Shown here: positions 57,006 to 64,000 of the stretch, in pieces
Layout of the letters: every line of letters starts with the position of its first letter
How positions within the stretch are numbered: the first letter of the stretch is position 1
Assembly (NCBI RefSeq): GCF_022662495.1
Contig: NZ_JAKPBU010000005.1
Span: 248,001 to 312,000 of the forward strand
Length of the DNA stretch: 64,000 nt
Direction: 5' to 3'
Source of the DNA: Lysobacter sp. M2-1
GTDB lineage: Bacteria; Pseudomonadota; Gammaproteobacteria; Xanthomonadales; Xanthomonadaceae
Notes under the pieces: model-generated
What the model saw: only the letters and a program-made list of their open reading frames with translations
Told to the model about the DNA's origin: nothing
Database searches by the model: none
Made by a program: the position numbers and the translations under genes

Positions 57006-57112
57006 GTGGGAGCGAGCTCGCTCGCGATTGCTTTTCTCGTCATGGGACCAGACCAGAAGGCATTCGCGGCCAAGAGCCTGCCCCGGACTTGATCCGGGGA
57101 CGCTCCTACATG
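57006..57112. repeat. REP-like inverted pair (REPIN candidate)
   Basis: GTGGGAGCGAGCTCGCTCG starts at 57006 and its inverted counterpart CGCTCCTACAT ends at 57111, with the hairpin CCCCGGA/TCCGGGG (57081-57099) between. This resembles the GTRGGAGCG repetitive extragenic palindromes of Pseudomonas and Xanthomonadaceae. It sits between the sigma factor and the first VOC gene. Confidence 0.65.
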
Positions 57113-57117
57113 GCGGG

Positions 57118-57510
57118 TCAGCGCATCGAATGCAGCCCGATCATGTTGCCCTCGGTGTCGAAGGCCAGCACGATGTGGCCGTACTCACCGATCGACATCT
57201 TCGGGCGATGGATCCTGCCGCCGGCGGCTTCGACGCGTCCGGCTTCCACCGCGCAGTCCTCGCAGGCGAAGTACACCAGCGTGCCGCCGGGGCCGGACGG
57301 CGCCCCGGGCATCCGGCACAGCGCGCCCTTGGCGCCGTAGCGTTCCATGTCGCCGGGGAAGGCCAGCATTTCCAGCCCCGCGCCCGCTGGATCTTCCGGT
57401 ACCTTGAGCGTCTCCAGCTTGATCGCAAAGACGGTTTCGTAGAACGCGCGCGCGCGCGGCATGTCCTGCACATAGATCTCGAACCAGTTGACGCTGTTGG
57501 CATCGGTCAT
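57118..57510 (-). CDS. VOC-superfamily (glyoxalase-like) protein
   Basis: This is 130 residues. The VOC beta-alpha-beta-beta-beta pattern is complete: NWFEIYVQDMPRARAFYETVF, then EMLAFPGD, LVYFACEDC and VLAFDTEGNMIGLHS. The start at 57510 has GGAG upstream. VOC proteins bind a divalent metal and act on diverse small molecules. It is one of three VOC genes near the ECF42 sigma factor and is flanked by REP-like repeats. Confidence 0.83.
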   Translation of the reverse strand: MTDANSVNWFEIYVQDMPRARAFYETVFAIKLETLKVPEDPAGAGLEMLAFPGDMERYGAKGALCRMPGAPSGPGGTLVYFACEDCAVEAGRVEAAGGRIHRPKMSIGEYGHIVLAFDTEGNMIGLHSMR

Positions 57511-57624
57511 GGTGGGTATTCTCCAGGTTCGTTGCAGATTCCGTTCCCTGGGTTTGGTCTTCCAGCGACGATAGTGCCGCACTTCCTGCGACCTCACCAT
57601 CACGCGCCTACTCTCCGGGCGCGG

Positions 57625-57672
57625 CCCGGACTTGGACCGGGGACGAACGGCGTTGAATGTTCCCGTTCGTCC
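57625..57672. repeat. Second REP-like palindromic element
   Basis: The core CCCGGACTTG followed by ACCGGGGACG (57625-57645) closely matches the hairpin at 57081-57102, and overlaps a perfect 10-bp inverted repeat GGACGAACGG (57641-57650) / CCGTTCGTCC (57663-57672). The two elements lie on opposite sides of the VOC gene. Confidence 0.6.
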
Positions 57673-57740
57673 TGGGCGCAGACGCCGGGGCCATCGAAGT
57701 CGAAGGACATGCACACCCATGCCCCGGTCGTTGGCAACGA

Positions 57741-58097
57741 TTACATCTCCACGATCGACTTGAACCCGCCCCACATCATGCGCTTGCCGTCGAACGGCAT
57801 TGCGTTGGGTGGTCCCATGGCGGCGATGCGCGGATCGGCCATGACCTTCTTGTTGATGCTGTCGCGCTGCCTCCGCGACTTGTAGGTGATCCATGAGAAC
57901 ACCACCACCTCGCCAGGCTTGAGCTTTACCGCCTGCGGGAACGAAGTGACCTTGCCGGGCTGGACATCATCGGCGACGCATTCGACATAATCGATCGCGC
58001 CGTACTCCTTCCAGACCTTGCCGGCCTTGCGTGCCATCTTGCGGTACGCGTCCAGGTTCTTTTCCGGAACCGCCAACAGAAATCCATCGACATACAT
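57741..58097 (-). CDS. DUF1428-family protein
   Basis: This is 118 residues with the start MYVDGFLLAVPEKNLDAYRKMA and the conserved VFSWITYKSRRQRDSINKKVM and FDGKRMMWGGF segments of DUF1428, an ABM-like dimeric alpha-beta barrel. The ribosome site AGAGGAGA is strong and fixes the start at 58097. Such proteins commonly accompany YCII and VOC genes around ECF42-like sigma factors, but their reaction is unknown. Confidence 0.85.
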   Translation of the reverse strand: MYVDGFLLAVPEKNLDAYRKMARKAGKVWKEYGAIDYVECVADDVQPGKVTSFPQAVKLKPGEVVVFSWITYKSRRQRDSINKKVMADPRIAAMGPPNAMPFDGKRMMWGGFKSIVEM

Positions 58098-58196
58098 GAC
58101 CAATCTCCTCTTCGGGGTTGCCGCACAGCGGAGTCTGCTCCGCTGCAAGGGTGAGATAACGGAGCGCAGCAACCTGCGCGCCGCTGAAGCCTGGAC

Positions 58197-58601
58197 TCAG
58201 GCCGCGGGCGGCTCGCCGCTCATGTGGAAGACTTCCCACAAGTGGCCGTCTGGATCCTGGAAGCTGCGCTGATACATGAAGCCGTAATCCTTGGGCTCCG
58301 CGAACGGGCTGCCGCCGGAAGCCAGCGCCTTGTCGCCCATGGCATCGACCTCTTCGCGGCTGTCGAGCCCGATGGCATTGATCACCTCGACCCCCTTGGT
58401 CGCGTCGGCGATCGGCTTGTCGGTGAAGGTGGCAAAGTACTTTTCCACCAGCAGCATGGCGTAGCAGTCCTGGCCGATGATCATGCAGGTGGCGTTCTCG
58501 TCGGTGAACTGCGGGTTGAATTCGAAGCCGAGCGCGGTGAAAAACTTCACGGAACGGTCCAGGTTCTTGACCGGGAGATTGACGAACAGCTGGCGGGGCA
58601 T
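58197..58601 (-). CDS. VOC-superfamily protein
   Basis: This is 134 residues, with the VOC pattern LFVNLPVKNLDRSVKFFTALGFEF, CYAMLLVEKYF, and MYQRSFQDPDGHLWEVFHM, the last giving a typical metal-ligand histidine and glutamate. AAGGA lies upstream of the ATG at 58601. It is 51 nt downstream of the PhnB-like VOC gene and 99 nt upstream of the DUF1428 gene, so the set could be one transcript. Confidence 0.85.
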   Translation of the reverse strand: MPRQLFVNLPVKNLDRSVKFFTALGFEFNPQFTDENATCMIIGQDCYAMLLVEKYFATFTDKPIADATKGVEVINAIGLDSREEVDAMGDKALASGGSPFAEPKDYGFMYQRSFQDPDGHLWEVFHMSGEPPAA

Positions 58602-58651
58602 GGGGAGTCCTTGCGGTTGGGTGTTTGGAGGAGGGAAAGAGGTCGCGCGGT

Positions 58652-59062
58652 TCAGGCGTCGAGCGGCTTGAGACAATTCACCAGCCAGCCCTTGCCGTAC
58701 TTGTCCTGCAGCCCGCCAAAGCGGTGCGCCCAGAACGTCTCGGCGATCGGCATCTGCACGGTGCCACCTTCGGATAGCGCCGCAAAAACGCGTTCGGCTT
58801 CCTCGGGCGTCTCGGTGAGGATGTTGACGCAAGTGCTGCCCGCCGCATGTGGCGGCGGACCGTCTGCGCCCATCAGGATCGCGCCGCCGGCTTCGACCTG
58901 CGAATGCATCACATGGTCGGCGGCCGCCGGGCCGCATTGCTCGGCCATCGGCGATGCGCCGTAGGTGAATCGCTGGGTGACCTTGCCACCAAGCGCATGG
59001 GCGTAGAAATCCATGGCTTCCCTGGCATTGCCTTCGAAGTTGAGGTAGGCGACGAGCTGCAT
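58652..59062 (-). CDS. PhnB-like VOC-superfamily protein
   Basis: This is 136 residues: MQLVAYLNFEGNAREAMDFYAHALGGKV, then HSQVEAGGAILMGADGP and MPIAETFWAHRFGGLQDKYGKGWLVN, the pattern of PhnB/YkcA-like VOC proteins. The start at 59062 is set by an AAGGAAAG site. Despite the name, no phosphonate genes are present. It lies between the YCII-type gene and the other VOC gene. Confidence 0.86.
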   Translation of the reverse strand: MQLVAYLNFEGNAREAMDFYAHALGGKVTQRFTYGASPMAEQCGPAAADHVMHSQVEAGGAILMGADGPPPHAAGSTCVNILTETPEEAERVFAALSEGGTVQMPIAETFWAHRFGGLQDKYGKGWLVNCLKPLDA

Positions 59063-59118
59063 GGGATCTTTCCTTTGCATGGTTGGAAACGGGAAATCAA
59101 CGGCAATCGGCTGGGGAA

Positions 59119-59544
59119 TCAGTGGCGTGTGGCCAGTTCGACCCTCAGCTGCTCTTCGCGTTCGCGCAGCTCGGGCGTCAGTTCCTCGCCGAAATCCTCG
59201 GCTTCGAACACTGGTCGGATTTCGATTTCGGAAGCCTCGTCATGCGGATTCGGGCAACGGCGCACCCATTCGATGGCTTCCTCCATCGAGCGCACCTGCC
59301 ACAGCCAGAATCCGGCCAGCAGCTCGCCAGTTTCGGCGAAGGGTCCATCGATCACCGTCCGGGTCGCGCCTTCGAAGCGCACGCGCACGCCCTTGTTGCT
59401 GGGATGCAGGCCCTCGCCCGCGAGCAGGATGCCGGCCTTCGCCAGCGCTTCGTTGTATCGGCCCATGTCCTCCAGCAGCTGCTGGCTGGGCATGACGCCC
59501 GCTTCGGATTGCTGGCTGGCCTTGACCATCACGATGACGCGCAT
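59119..59544 (-). CDS. YCII/DGPF-family protein
   Basis: This is 141 residues. It opens MRVIVMVKASQQSE and contains the DGPFAETGELLAGFWLW segment that names the DGPF group, plus a C-terminal basic-acidic helix. The start is 59544 (59547 is also possible); GGGAG lies at the right distance. YCII proteins of this class are the diagnostic companions of ECF42 sigma factors. It is the first gene of the minus-strand run. Confidence 0.88.
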   Translation of the reverse strand: MRVIVMVKASQQSEAGVMPSQQLLEDMGRYNEALAKAGILLAGEGLHPSNKGVRVRFEGATRTVIDGPFAETGELLAGFWLWQVRSMEEAIEWVRRCPNPHDEASEIEIRPVFEAEDFGEELTPELREREEQLRVELATRH

Positions 59545-59714
59545 CATTCGCTCCCGTTGCTTAAAGCAATGTCGTGGCAGGGTGCCGGCGGCTTGTTGCC
59601 GGCGTTCGACAAGTACGACGAGGCGGCATGTCCGGAATCGACACGCCAGGCGAAAAAATGTGAGCGGCCCCGCGACAAAGCCCGCCCGCGCCGATCCGTG
59701 CGCTGATGCGCCGC

Positions 59715-59748
59715 AAAAAAAGACGGCCGGACGCAAGGCGCCCGGCCG
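59715..59748 (-). terminator. Intrinsic terminator of the HAF-repeat gene
   Basis: A 7-bp stem, CGGCCGG (59724-59730) with CCGGCCG (59742-59748), is followed on the minus strand by a T-tract (59715-59721). It lies about 47 bp past the stop of the minus-strand gene at 59796-61028 and is the clearest intrinsic terminator in the window. Confidence 0.8.
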
Positions 59749-59795
59749 AAGCGCCGCCAGCCAGGGGAGGGGCAGGCGGCCGGCGGATCGATGAC

Positions 59796-61028
59796 TCAGT
59801 CTTGGACCGGGCTGGCCACGAAGGCCACGACGACATCCGCGCTGGCGCCCTTCGGTCGATACAGCGCCTGCCCGGTAATGCGCCCGAGATCGTCGATGTC
59901 GTTGGCGCTGACCAGAATGGCATTCGAACTTGAACCGGGCTGGCGCAACGCGTTCAGATCGACGCTGCGCCCGTCCTGCCACACGTACGCGCGGCAGACC
60001 GCGCCGCACGACATCCCGACCACCTGATCGTGATTATTGATCGAGTTGGCGGTTGCGTCGTCATCGCCCGCGAGGAACGCGATCGGCTCCAGGCCCGTGG
60101 CCTGGCTCCAGAGGAAGCCCTGGGTCTTGGCGCTATCGGCTGGCAAGGCCGGGTCGTAGGCGGAGAAGCCGACCACGACCCCGTTCTCGTTGATCATGTT
60201 CGGCGTGTGCCAGCCGTTGCCGCCGAGATTCGGAATGCGCTGCGGCAGGCCGTTTTCCCAGAGCACGGCTTCCAGCGCGCTTTCGCGGCCGACGCCCTGA
60301 TCGCACTTGCCGGAGATTCCGACCACCTGGCCACGGTCGTTGATCGCGGTGGCCGCGCTGGTGCTGTGGCCTGGCAGTGGCAGCGGCGGCAGTTCGCGGA
60401 TGCGGTCGGGTTCGGGCCCCCACAACGCGGCCGAGAAACGCCGCTGCTGGTTGAAGGCGTTGCCGGGGACGCAGCTGGCATCGAGTGCGTCGAATTCCGC
60501 CCAGCCGACGGTTTGCGCATGGTTGTTGGTGCCAGTGGCGAAGCCGTGGGTGTCCGCGCTGCCAAACGTGGGAAGTTCGCGCATCGCACCGTTGCGCCAG
60601 ACGAAGCCGCGGCAGACGTAGCTGGCGGCGGCCGGCAGGAAGGCGCCGCAGCTGAATCTTTCGTTGAGCGGATCGATCCGGCTGGTATGGGAAATGCCCG
60701 AGACCAGGCCGATGGTGTTCTTCACCGGCCAGCGCACCATGCTGTTCCTGTCTTTGCCCAGTGCGCCCAGCGGGGTCGGATTGCCATCGCGCCACAGGAT
60801 CGCCTGGCGACCGCCCTGGGTGGTCTGTGCGCGGCCGGCGACCCAGCCCAGGTTGTTGATGCTGTAGCCGATGGTGGGCTTGGCGCCCAGATCCTTGCTG
60901 AGCAGTTTCACCGTGTAGCGGGCCGTCGTGGCGTCCGCGGCCTGCGCATGCGCGGAGCCGGCATGCAGCAGGTAACAGGCGGACAGCAGTGCGGTGGCGA
61001 GCACGGAATGTGGAATCGCGCGTTTCAT
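59796..61028 (-). CDS. Exported HAF-repeat protein
   Basis: This is 410 residues with a signal peptide (cleavage after SAHA, about residue 28). It consists of repeated units with the pattern INxxGxVVGxS and a following W-containing strand (for example SINNLGWVAGRAQ, INDRGQVVGISG, INENGVVVGFSAY, INNHDQVVGMSCG), each about 50-60 residues. This is the HAF/extracellular-repeat layout, probably a beta-propeller. Six Cys may form disulfides. The function of these secreted proteins is unknown. It has its own terminator. Confidence 0.8.
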   Translation of the reverse strand: MKRAIPHSVLATALLSACYLLHAGSAHAQAADATTARYTVKLLSKDLGAKPTIGYSINNLGWVAGRAQTTQGGRQAILWRDGNPTPLGALGKDRNSMVRWPVKNTIGLVSGISHTSRIDPLNERFSCGAFLPAAASYVCRGFVWRNGAMRELPTFGSADTHGFATGTNNHAQTVGWAEFDALDASCVPGNAFNQQRRFSAALWGPEPDRIRELPPLPLPGHSTSAATAINDRGQVVGISGKCDQGVGRESALEAVLWENGLPQRIPNLGGNGWHTPNMINENGVVVGFSAYDPALPADSAKTQGFLWSQATGLEPIAFLAGDDDATANSINNHDQVVGMSCGAVCRAYVWQDGRSVDLNALRQPGSSSNAILVSANDIDDLGRITGQALYRPKGASADVVVAFVASPVQD

Positions 61029-61206
61029 GGCTTTCTCCGGGGCGGCCGATCCCGTCGCGATGCGCGAACGCGATCGGCGTGGAAGTCGTGGTTCGGTGCG
61101 CCGCGTGACATGCGGCGCGATCGGAGTTATGCGCCTGGGTCCGCGGGATTACTCGCCGTTTCCGGACAAGGACCGGGTCGCCCGGTGCCTGCCGGTATTG
61201 CGCGGT

Positions 61207-61644
61207 TCATTGCCCCAGGCGTGAGGCGTGGCTGGCCACCATCACCCAGCCCTGGGGCTTGCGGATGTAGGTGTCGGTGAACTGGAATTCGAGCGCATAC
61301 GGTTGGCCATCGCTCTTGCCTTCTACCCGGGTGATGCCGGTGACCACCGCGGCATCGCCATAGAGGCGGATCTTCGCGTCGCGATTGCGGAACACGTCGT
61401 ACTGCGTGCCGCCGCGCAGATCCGCGACTTCCTGCGCCGCCGACGTCACCTTGCCGGTGGAACTGGTCAGGGTGAAGGTCGGATCCAGGTGCGCCTCCAG
61501 CCAGTCCGCATCCTCACGTTCGAACGCTGCGCAGATCTCGCGCTCGACCTTGAGGATGGCCGCCACGTCCTCGCTCTGCGATGCCGAAGACACGAACGAG
61601 ATCGGCAGGGCGATCGAAAACAGCAGGCAGGGCAGCAGTCGCAT
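61207..61644 (-). CDS. Exported DUF4440/SnoaL-like protein
   Basis: This is 145 residues with a short signal peptide (hydrophobic to residue ~18). The rest follows the NTF2-like DUF4440 pattern: VEREICAAFEREDADWLEAHLDPTFTLTSS, then RNRDAKIRLYGDAAVVTG and FQFTDTYIRKPQGWVMVASHAS. Such proteins are small cavity folds with unknown activity. It is on the same strand as the HAF-repeat gene, 178 bp upstream. Confidence 0.8.
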   Translation of the reverse strand: MRLLPCLLFSIALPISFVSSASQSEDVAAILKVEREICAAFEREDADWLEAHLDPTFTLTSSTGKVTSAAQEVADLRGGTQYDVFRNRDAKIRLYGDAAVVTGITRVEGKSDGQPYALEFQFTDTYIRKPQGWVMVASHASRLGQ

Positions 61645-61945
61645 GGTGGGCTCCGGGTCAGTGCAGTGGGTATTGTGACCGGTAGATACCCGGACGGCAG
61701 TAATGAAACCAGCCGTTTCCGGACATGGTTCCCTGTGCAGGGCAAAGTCGTCTCATCCCGCATTGACCGTCCCGATAGAACGCCACCGAGTTTGGTTTCG
61801 GGTAACTAATATCCACGCGCAATTCGCGGCCCACGCCGCATGGACCGAAATCTTGTCTCTGTAGTCATTTTTAGGGCAGGGGACCGCCGCTGCGTGATCG
61901 TGTGACACGGACTATCATTCTGACCGGTGTGGCAGGAGAACTCGA
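61645..61945. other. Intergenic region between divergent genes
   Basis: This 301-bp stretch separates a minus-strand and a plus-strand gene and should contain both promoters. GC content is visibly lower around 61795-61925 than in the flanking genes. I see no ORF with a ribosome site; AGGAG near 61933 serves the lipoprotein gene that follows. Confidence 0.45.
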
Positions 61946-62368
61946 ATGAGTCAGCGCGTACGAATGATGACCGGATTGATACTTGTCGCAACGATGGCGG
62001 CTTGCAGCCCGTCCCCACCCCCAAACCAACCTGAGGTCGAGCAACCGGCGGAGTCCATGTCCGAACCACTGCCCACTGCCGAATCGCCAGGGCCCACGCC
62101 AGCCGTTCCCGCAATCGATCCTGAGCCCGGCAGCATGGTCGTATACGCTTGCGATGATGGAAGCGGTCTGGCCGTCACTTACGACGAACATGGTGCCTTG
62201 GTGAAATTGCCCACAGGGTCGACCATGTTGTCGCGCGCAGAATCCGTGTCCAACGGCAGCGGCGAGGCCTACCTAGGCGAGGAGTTGTCCTTGTATCGCG
62301 ACGGCGACCTTGTCCACTTGCAGGGGGCTGGAAAACCCCGCGTTTGCACGCAATCCCCTGGCAGCTAA
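61946..62368 (+). CDS. MliC-like lipoprotein
   Basis: This is 140 residues. The N-terminus is a lipoprotein signal with lipobox MAAC (C20), followed by a Pro-rich spacer (about 23-60). The C-terminal ~75 residues look like the MliC/PliC lysozyme-inhibitor domain: VVYACDDGSGLAVTYDEHGALVKL, then AYLGEELSLYRDGDLVHLQG and a closing Cys (RVCT), the two cysteines being able to bridge. AGGAG precedes the ATG. Inhibition of C-type lysozyme is the inferred role. Confidence 0.72.
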   Translation: MSQRVRMMTGLILVATMAACSPSPPPNQPEVEQPAESMSEPLPTAESPGPTPAVPAIDPEPGSMVVYACDDGSGLAVTYDEHGALVKLPTGSTMLSRAESVSNGSGEAYLGEELSLYRDGDLVHLQGAGKPRVCTQSPGS

Positions 62369-62561
62369 AGGTTGCCCAGCAAAGGCGGCCCTGGGCGTGC
62401 CGACGCTGGCGTCATCGCAACATAGCAATCCCTATTCGCTCGCAGCGCCCTGAGACATTGCACGCTATGCCGCAGTGACGGATGCTGCGTTATCCATAGC
62501 CGTCGTTCTTCGTCTGTGGATGCGTTCGGGCGAAATGCGCCTTGCCTGGATGGCTCGCGAG

Positions 62562-62601
62562 CCCGTCAGCCCGCCGCCACTCAGGCGGCGGGCATGACGG
62601 G
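62562..62601. repeat. Long GC-rich hairpin
   Basis: A 17-bp stem with a single bulged base: CCCGTCA plus GCCCGCCGCC (62562-62578) pair with GGCGGCGGGC and TGACGGG (62584-62601) across a 5-nt loop. No T-tract follows on either strand, so a mobile palindrome or transcription attenuator between converging genes is more likely than a classic terminator. Confidence 0.5.
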
Positions 62602-62653
62602 AACAGCCATTGACGATATAAAGCGCGACCATGACTGCCCGCACGCGGCGGTG

Positions 62654-63631
62654 CTATTTCAGAGGGACAGCCGTCGCTGAGCCGTCCACCGTGTTGCCAT
62701 TGATCTGATTGTTTCCGTAGGACAGGATCTGGCCGCTGCTGGCAGCGGCGAGGCCGGTTCCATTGCCTGTCACGACCGAACTGCCGATCCGGATATCGGC
62801 ATTGGCGCCGGCGGCCCGCACTCCTTCTCCGAGATTGTTGGTCGAGGTCACCCGATTCAGCATCATGCGAACGGGGCCGCCGGCACCCAGCGCGACAAAC
62901 CCATGAAAAGGCGCGCCGGCCGCTGTCGAATCGGTGACGGTCACGTCGATCGCTCCGCTCGTCGCGGCTGAGTCCGCGCGGACACCAACGATGTTGTTCG
63001 AGAAGACGGAGTTCGTGATGGTGACATTGGCGCCACCTGTGCCGGTTGGTGCGATCTGGATCCCGGCTCCGGTTGTTCCTGTGCCATTGCCGCTGATGTT
63101 CGAATTGATGACATGGACGCTGGCGACAAGCGCACTGTTGATGACGATGATGCCGTTGCCATTCGGCGCCCCACCCTTGAAGTCGCGGATCACGCAATCG
63201 TCGACGATCAGTGATGCACCTTGAAGGAAGCGGATGCCGTTGAGACCTGGCGAGGCAGTCGGGCTGCCGTCGATATCGAGGCCGCGAAGCACAACATCGA
63301 TGCCAGCGCCATTGATGACGATGCCGTTGCTGAGGGACGCTAGGCCAGAACCCTCGACATGCTTGCATGAAATCGTAATCGATTTGGTGATCGTTACTGC
63401 GCCAAAACCGCCTGGGTCGATGCAGTTGATCATGCCGCCTGTCGCCGTCTTGGAAATCGCGCCAGCCCATGTCTTGCATGGGGCAGTACGACTGCAGGGA
63501 TTGGCATCGTCACCTACGCCCGACACCCATGTGCGCGTTGCCTGGGCAAAAGCAGCCCCGCTCGCAAGCAGGAGCAGGAGCAGGAACGACATGATCAACG
63601 AATTGCGAAATACTGCTCTTTTAAGGCTCAT
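62654..63631 (-). CDS. Exported right-handed beta-helix protein
   Basis: This is 325 residues with a signal peptide (cleavage after AAFA, near residue 30). The mature part has repeated ~22-residue turns ending in IxxNxIxGNG/SN-type corners (ITNSVFSNNIVGV, VINSNISGNG, VVTGNGTGL, YGNNQINGN), the mark of pectate-lyase-like parallel beta-helices. No catalytic residues are obvious. The gene has clearly lower GC and more Asn/Ser/Thr than its neighbours, which suggests acquisition. The start at 63631 is chosen for the signal peptide; GGGGAA precedes it. Confidence 0.78.
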   Translation of the reverse strand: MSLKRAVFRNSLIMSFLLLLLLASGAAFAQATRTWVSGVGDDANPCSRTAPCKTWAGAISKTATGGMINCIDPGGFGAVTITKSITISCKHVEGSGLASLSNGIVINGAGIDVVLRGLDIDGSPTASPGLNGIRFLQGASLIVDDCVIRDFKGGAPNGNGIIVINSALVASVHVINSNISGNGTGTTGAGIQIAPTGTGGANVTITNSVFSNNIVGVRADSAATSGAIDVTVTDSTAAGAPFHGFVALGAGGPVRMMLNRVTSTNNLGEGVRAAGANADIRIGSSVVTGNGTGLAAASSGQILSYGNNQINGNTVDGSATAVPLK

Positions 63632-64000
63632 GACAGTTTCCCCGAAAGGCATGATGAGTGATTTGATTTATCTGCGCGGATATTCCGCGCGGCAGGCGGC
63701 CAAACTCTAGGACCAGTAGCGATCCAAGCTTCCTCAGCCGCATGCACGGATATTCCCCCGGGGTGCGGCCAGCTGCCAGAGCAACCAATATGGGCTTGAG
63801 CCGTCTCCCTACGCCCTTCTATCACAAATTTTCTGTCTTGTGTAACGGAGCCCGGGCACGTCCTATTGATGCCCGTATTGAAGAGCTACCGATGGGCAGA
63901 CAATTTCCTTCCGTGCATCAGAAAACAAATTGATGGCGTCATTTGTGCGCTCTTTGCGAAGGGAAGCATCGCTTCATGAATCATCTGCTAGGTATTGGAC
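63632..64000. other. Lower-GC region at the window end
   Basis: I find no gene I can support here. The 63-residue plus-strand ORF at 63742-63933 has no ribosome site and no familiar sequence. GC is visibly lower than in the rest of the window. An imperfect palindrome (CTGCGCGGA / TCCGCGCGG, 63672-63692) lies about 40 bp upstream of the beta-helix gene and could hold its regulatory site. Confidence 0.4.

Noticed and set aside
58652-59062. Annotation as phosphonate-metabolism PhnB
   Set aside because: The name applies to a VOC subfamily only; no phosphonate genes are nearby.
63742-63933. Short plus-strand ORF (63 codons) near the window end
   Set aside because: No ribosome site, no recognisable sequence, and it lies in a region with weak coding signal.

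Overview
The window is 64 kb of GC-rich, densely coding chromosome from a Gram-negative gammaproteobacterium, most likely a member of the Lysobacteraceae (Xanthomonadaceae), although the genus cannot be fixed from sequence alone. The inference rests on the very high GC, the mix of TonB receptor, M56/BlaI pair, class III PHA synthase and QEGLA-motif genes, and many short housekeeping-type hypotheticals. No rRNA, tRNA, CRISPR array, prophage or insertion sequence was seen. It reads as ordinary chromosome with a few accessory clusters.

Layout. 1-6.9 kb: the end of an Ala-rich protein, a DUF1579 secreted protein, a soluble PAS hybrid kinase, DoxX, an M20-like peptidase with altered metal ligands, a MarR-GNAT fusion whose operator overlaps its start codon, and an NTF2-like protein. 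6.9-10.75 kb: a tightly overlapping minus-strand triad (N-formylglutamate amidohydrolase family, QEGLA/MATCAP-like zincin, glutathione-synthetase-like ATP-grasp), the best candidate for a poorly described biochemical system. 11.5-13.4 kb: a LytS/LytTR two-component pair. 13.5-19.9 kb: esterase, ChbG-like deacetylase, exported peroxiredoxin and small conserved proteins. 19.9-31.1 kb: amidohydrolase lipoprotein, BlaI/M56 pair with its operator, Tat-exported epimerase, GH97 glycosidase, GntP permease and TonB receptor. 31.3-38.5 kb: transporter-kinase fusion, ArsR-SRPBCC pair on a probable leaderless transcript, GFA protein and MFS transporter.

38.7-47.3 kb: a single translationally coupled unit encoding a sulfate-type ABC importer (ATPase with a large extra C-terminal domain, lipoprotein binding protein, two permeases), a sensor kinase, an OmpR-family regulator and a phosphate/oxyanion-type porin. 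This looks like outer-membrane entry, inner-membrane import and dedicated sensing of an oxyanion in one operon. 48-53.2 kb: polyhydroxybutyrate metabolism (oligomer hydrolase lipoprotein, PhaE with a histone-like tail, PhaC) with pssA between. 53.3-55.6 kb: PspC, a HExxH membrane protein, a structured intergenic region with a probable small RNA, YceI and a DHFR-like protein. 55.7-59.5 kb: an ECF42-type sigma factor facing a minus-strand run of VOC, DUF1428 and YCII genes, with REP-like repeats between. 59.7-64 kb: secreted HAF-repeat protein, a DUF4440 protein, an MliC-like lipoprotein and a lower-GC beta-helix protein that looks more recently acquired.

All product names are from reading translated sequence and remembered family motifs; no database search was run.
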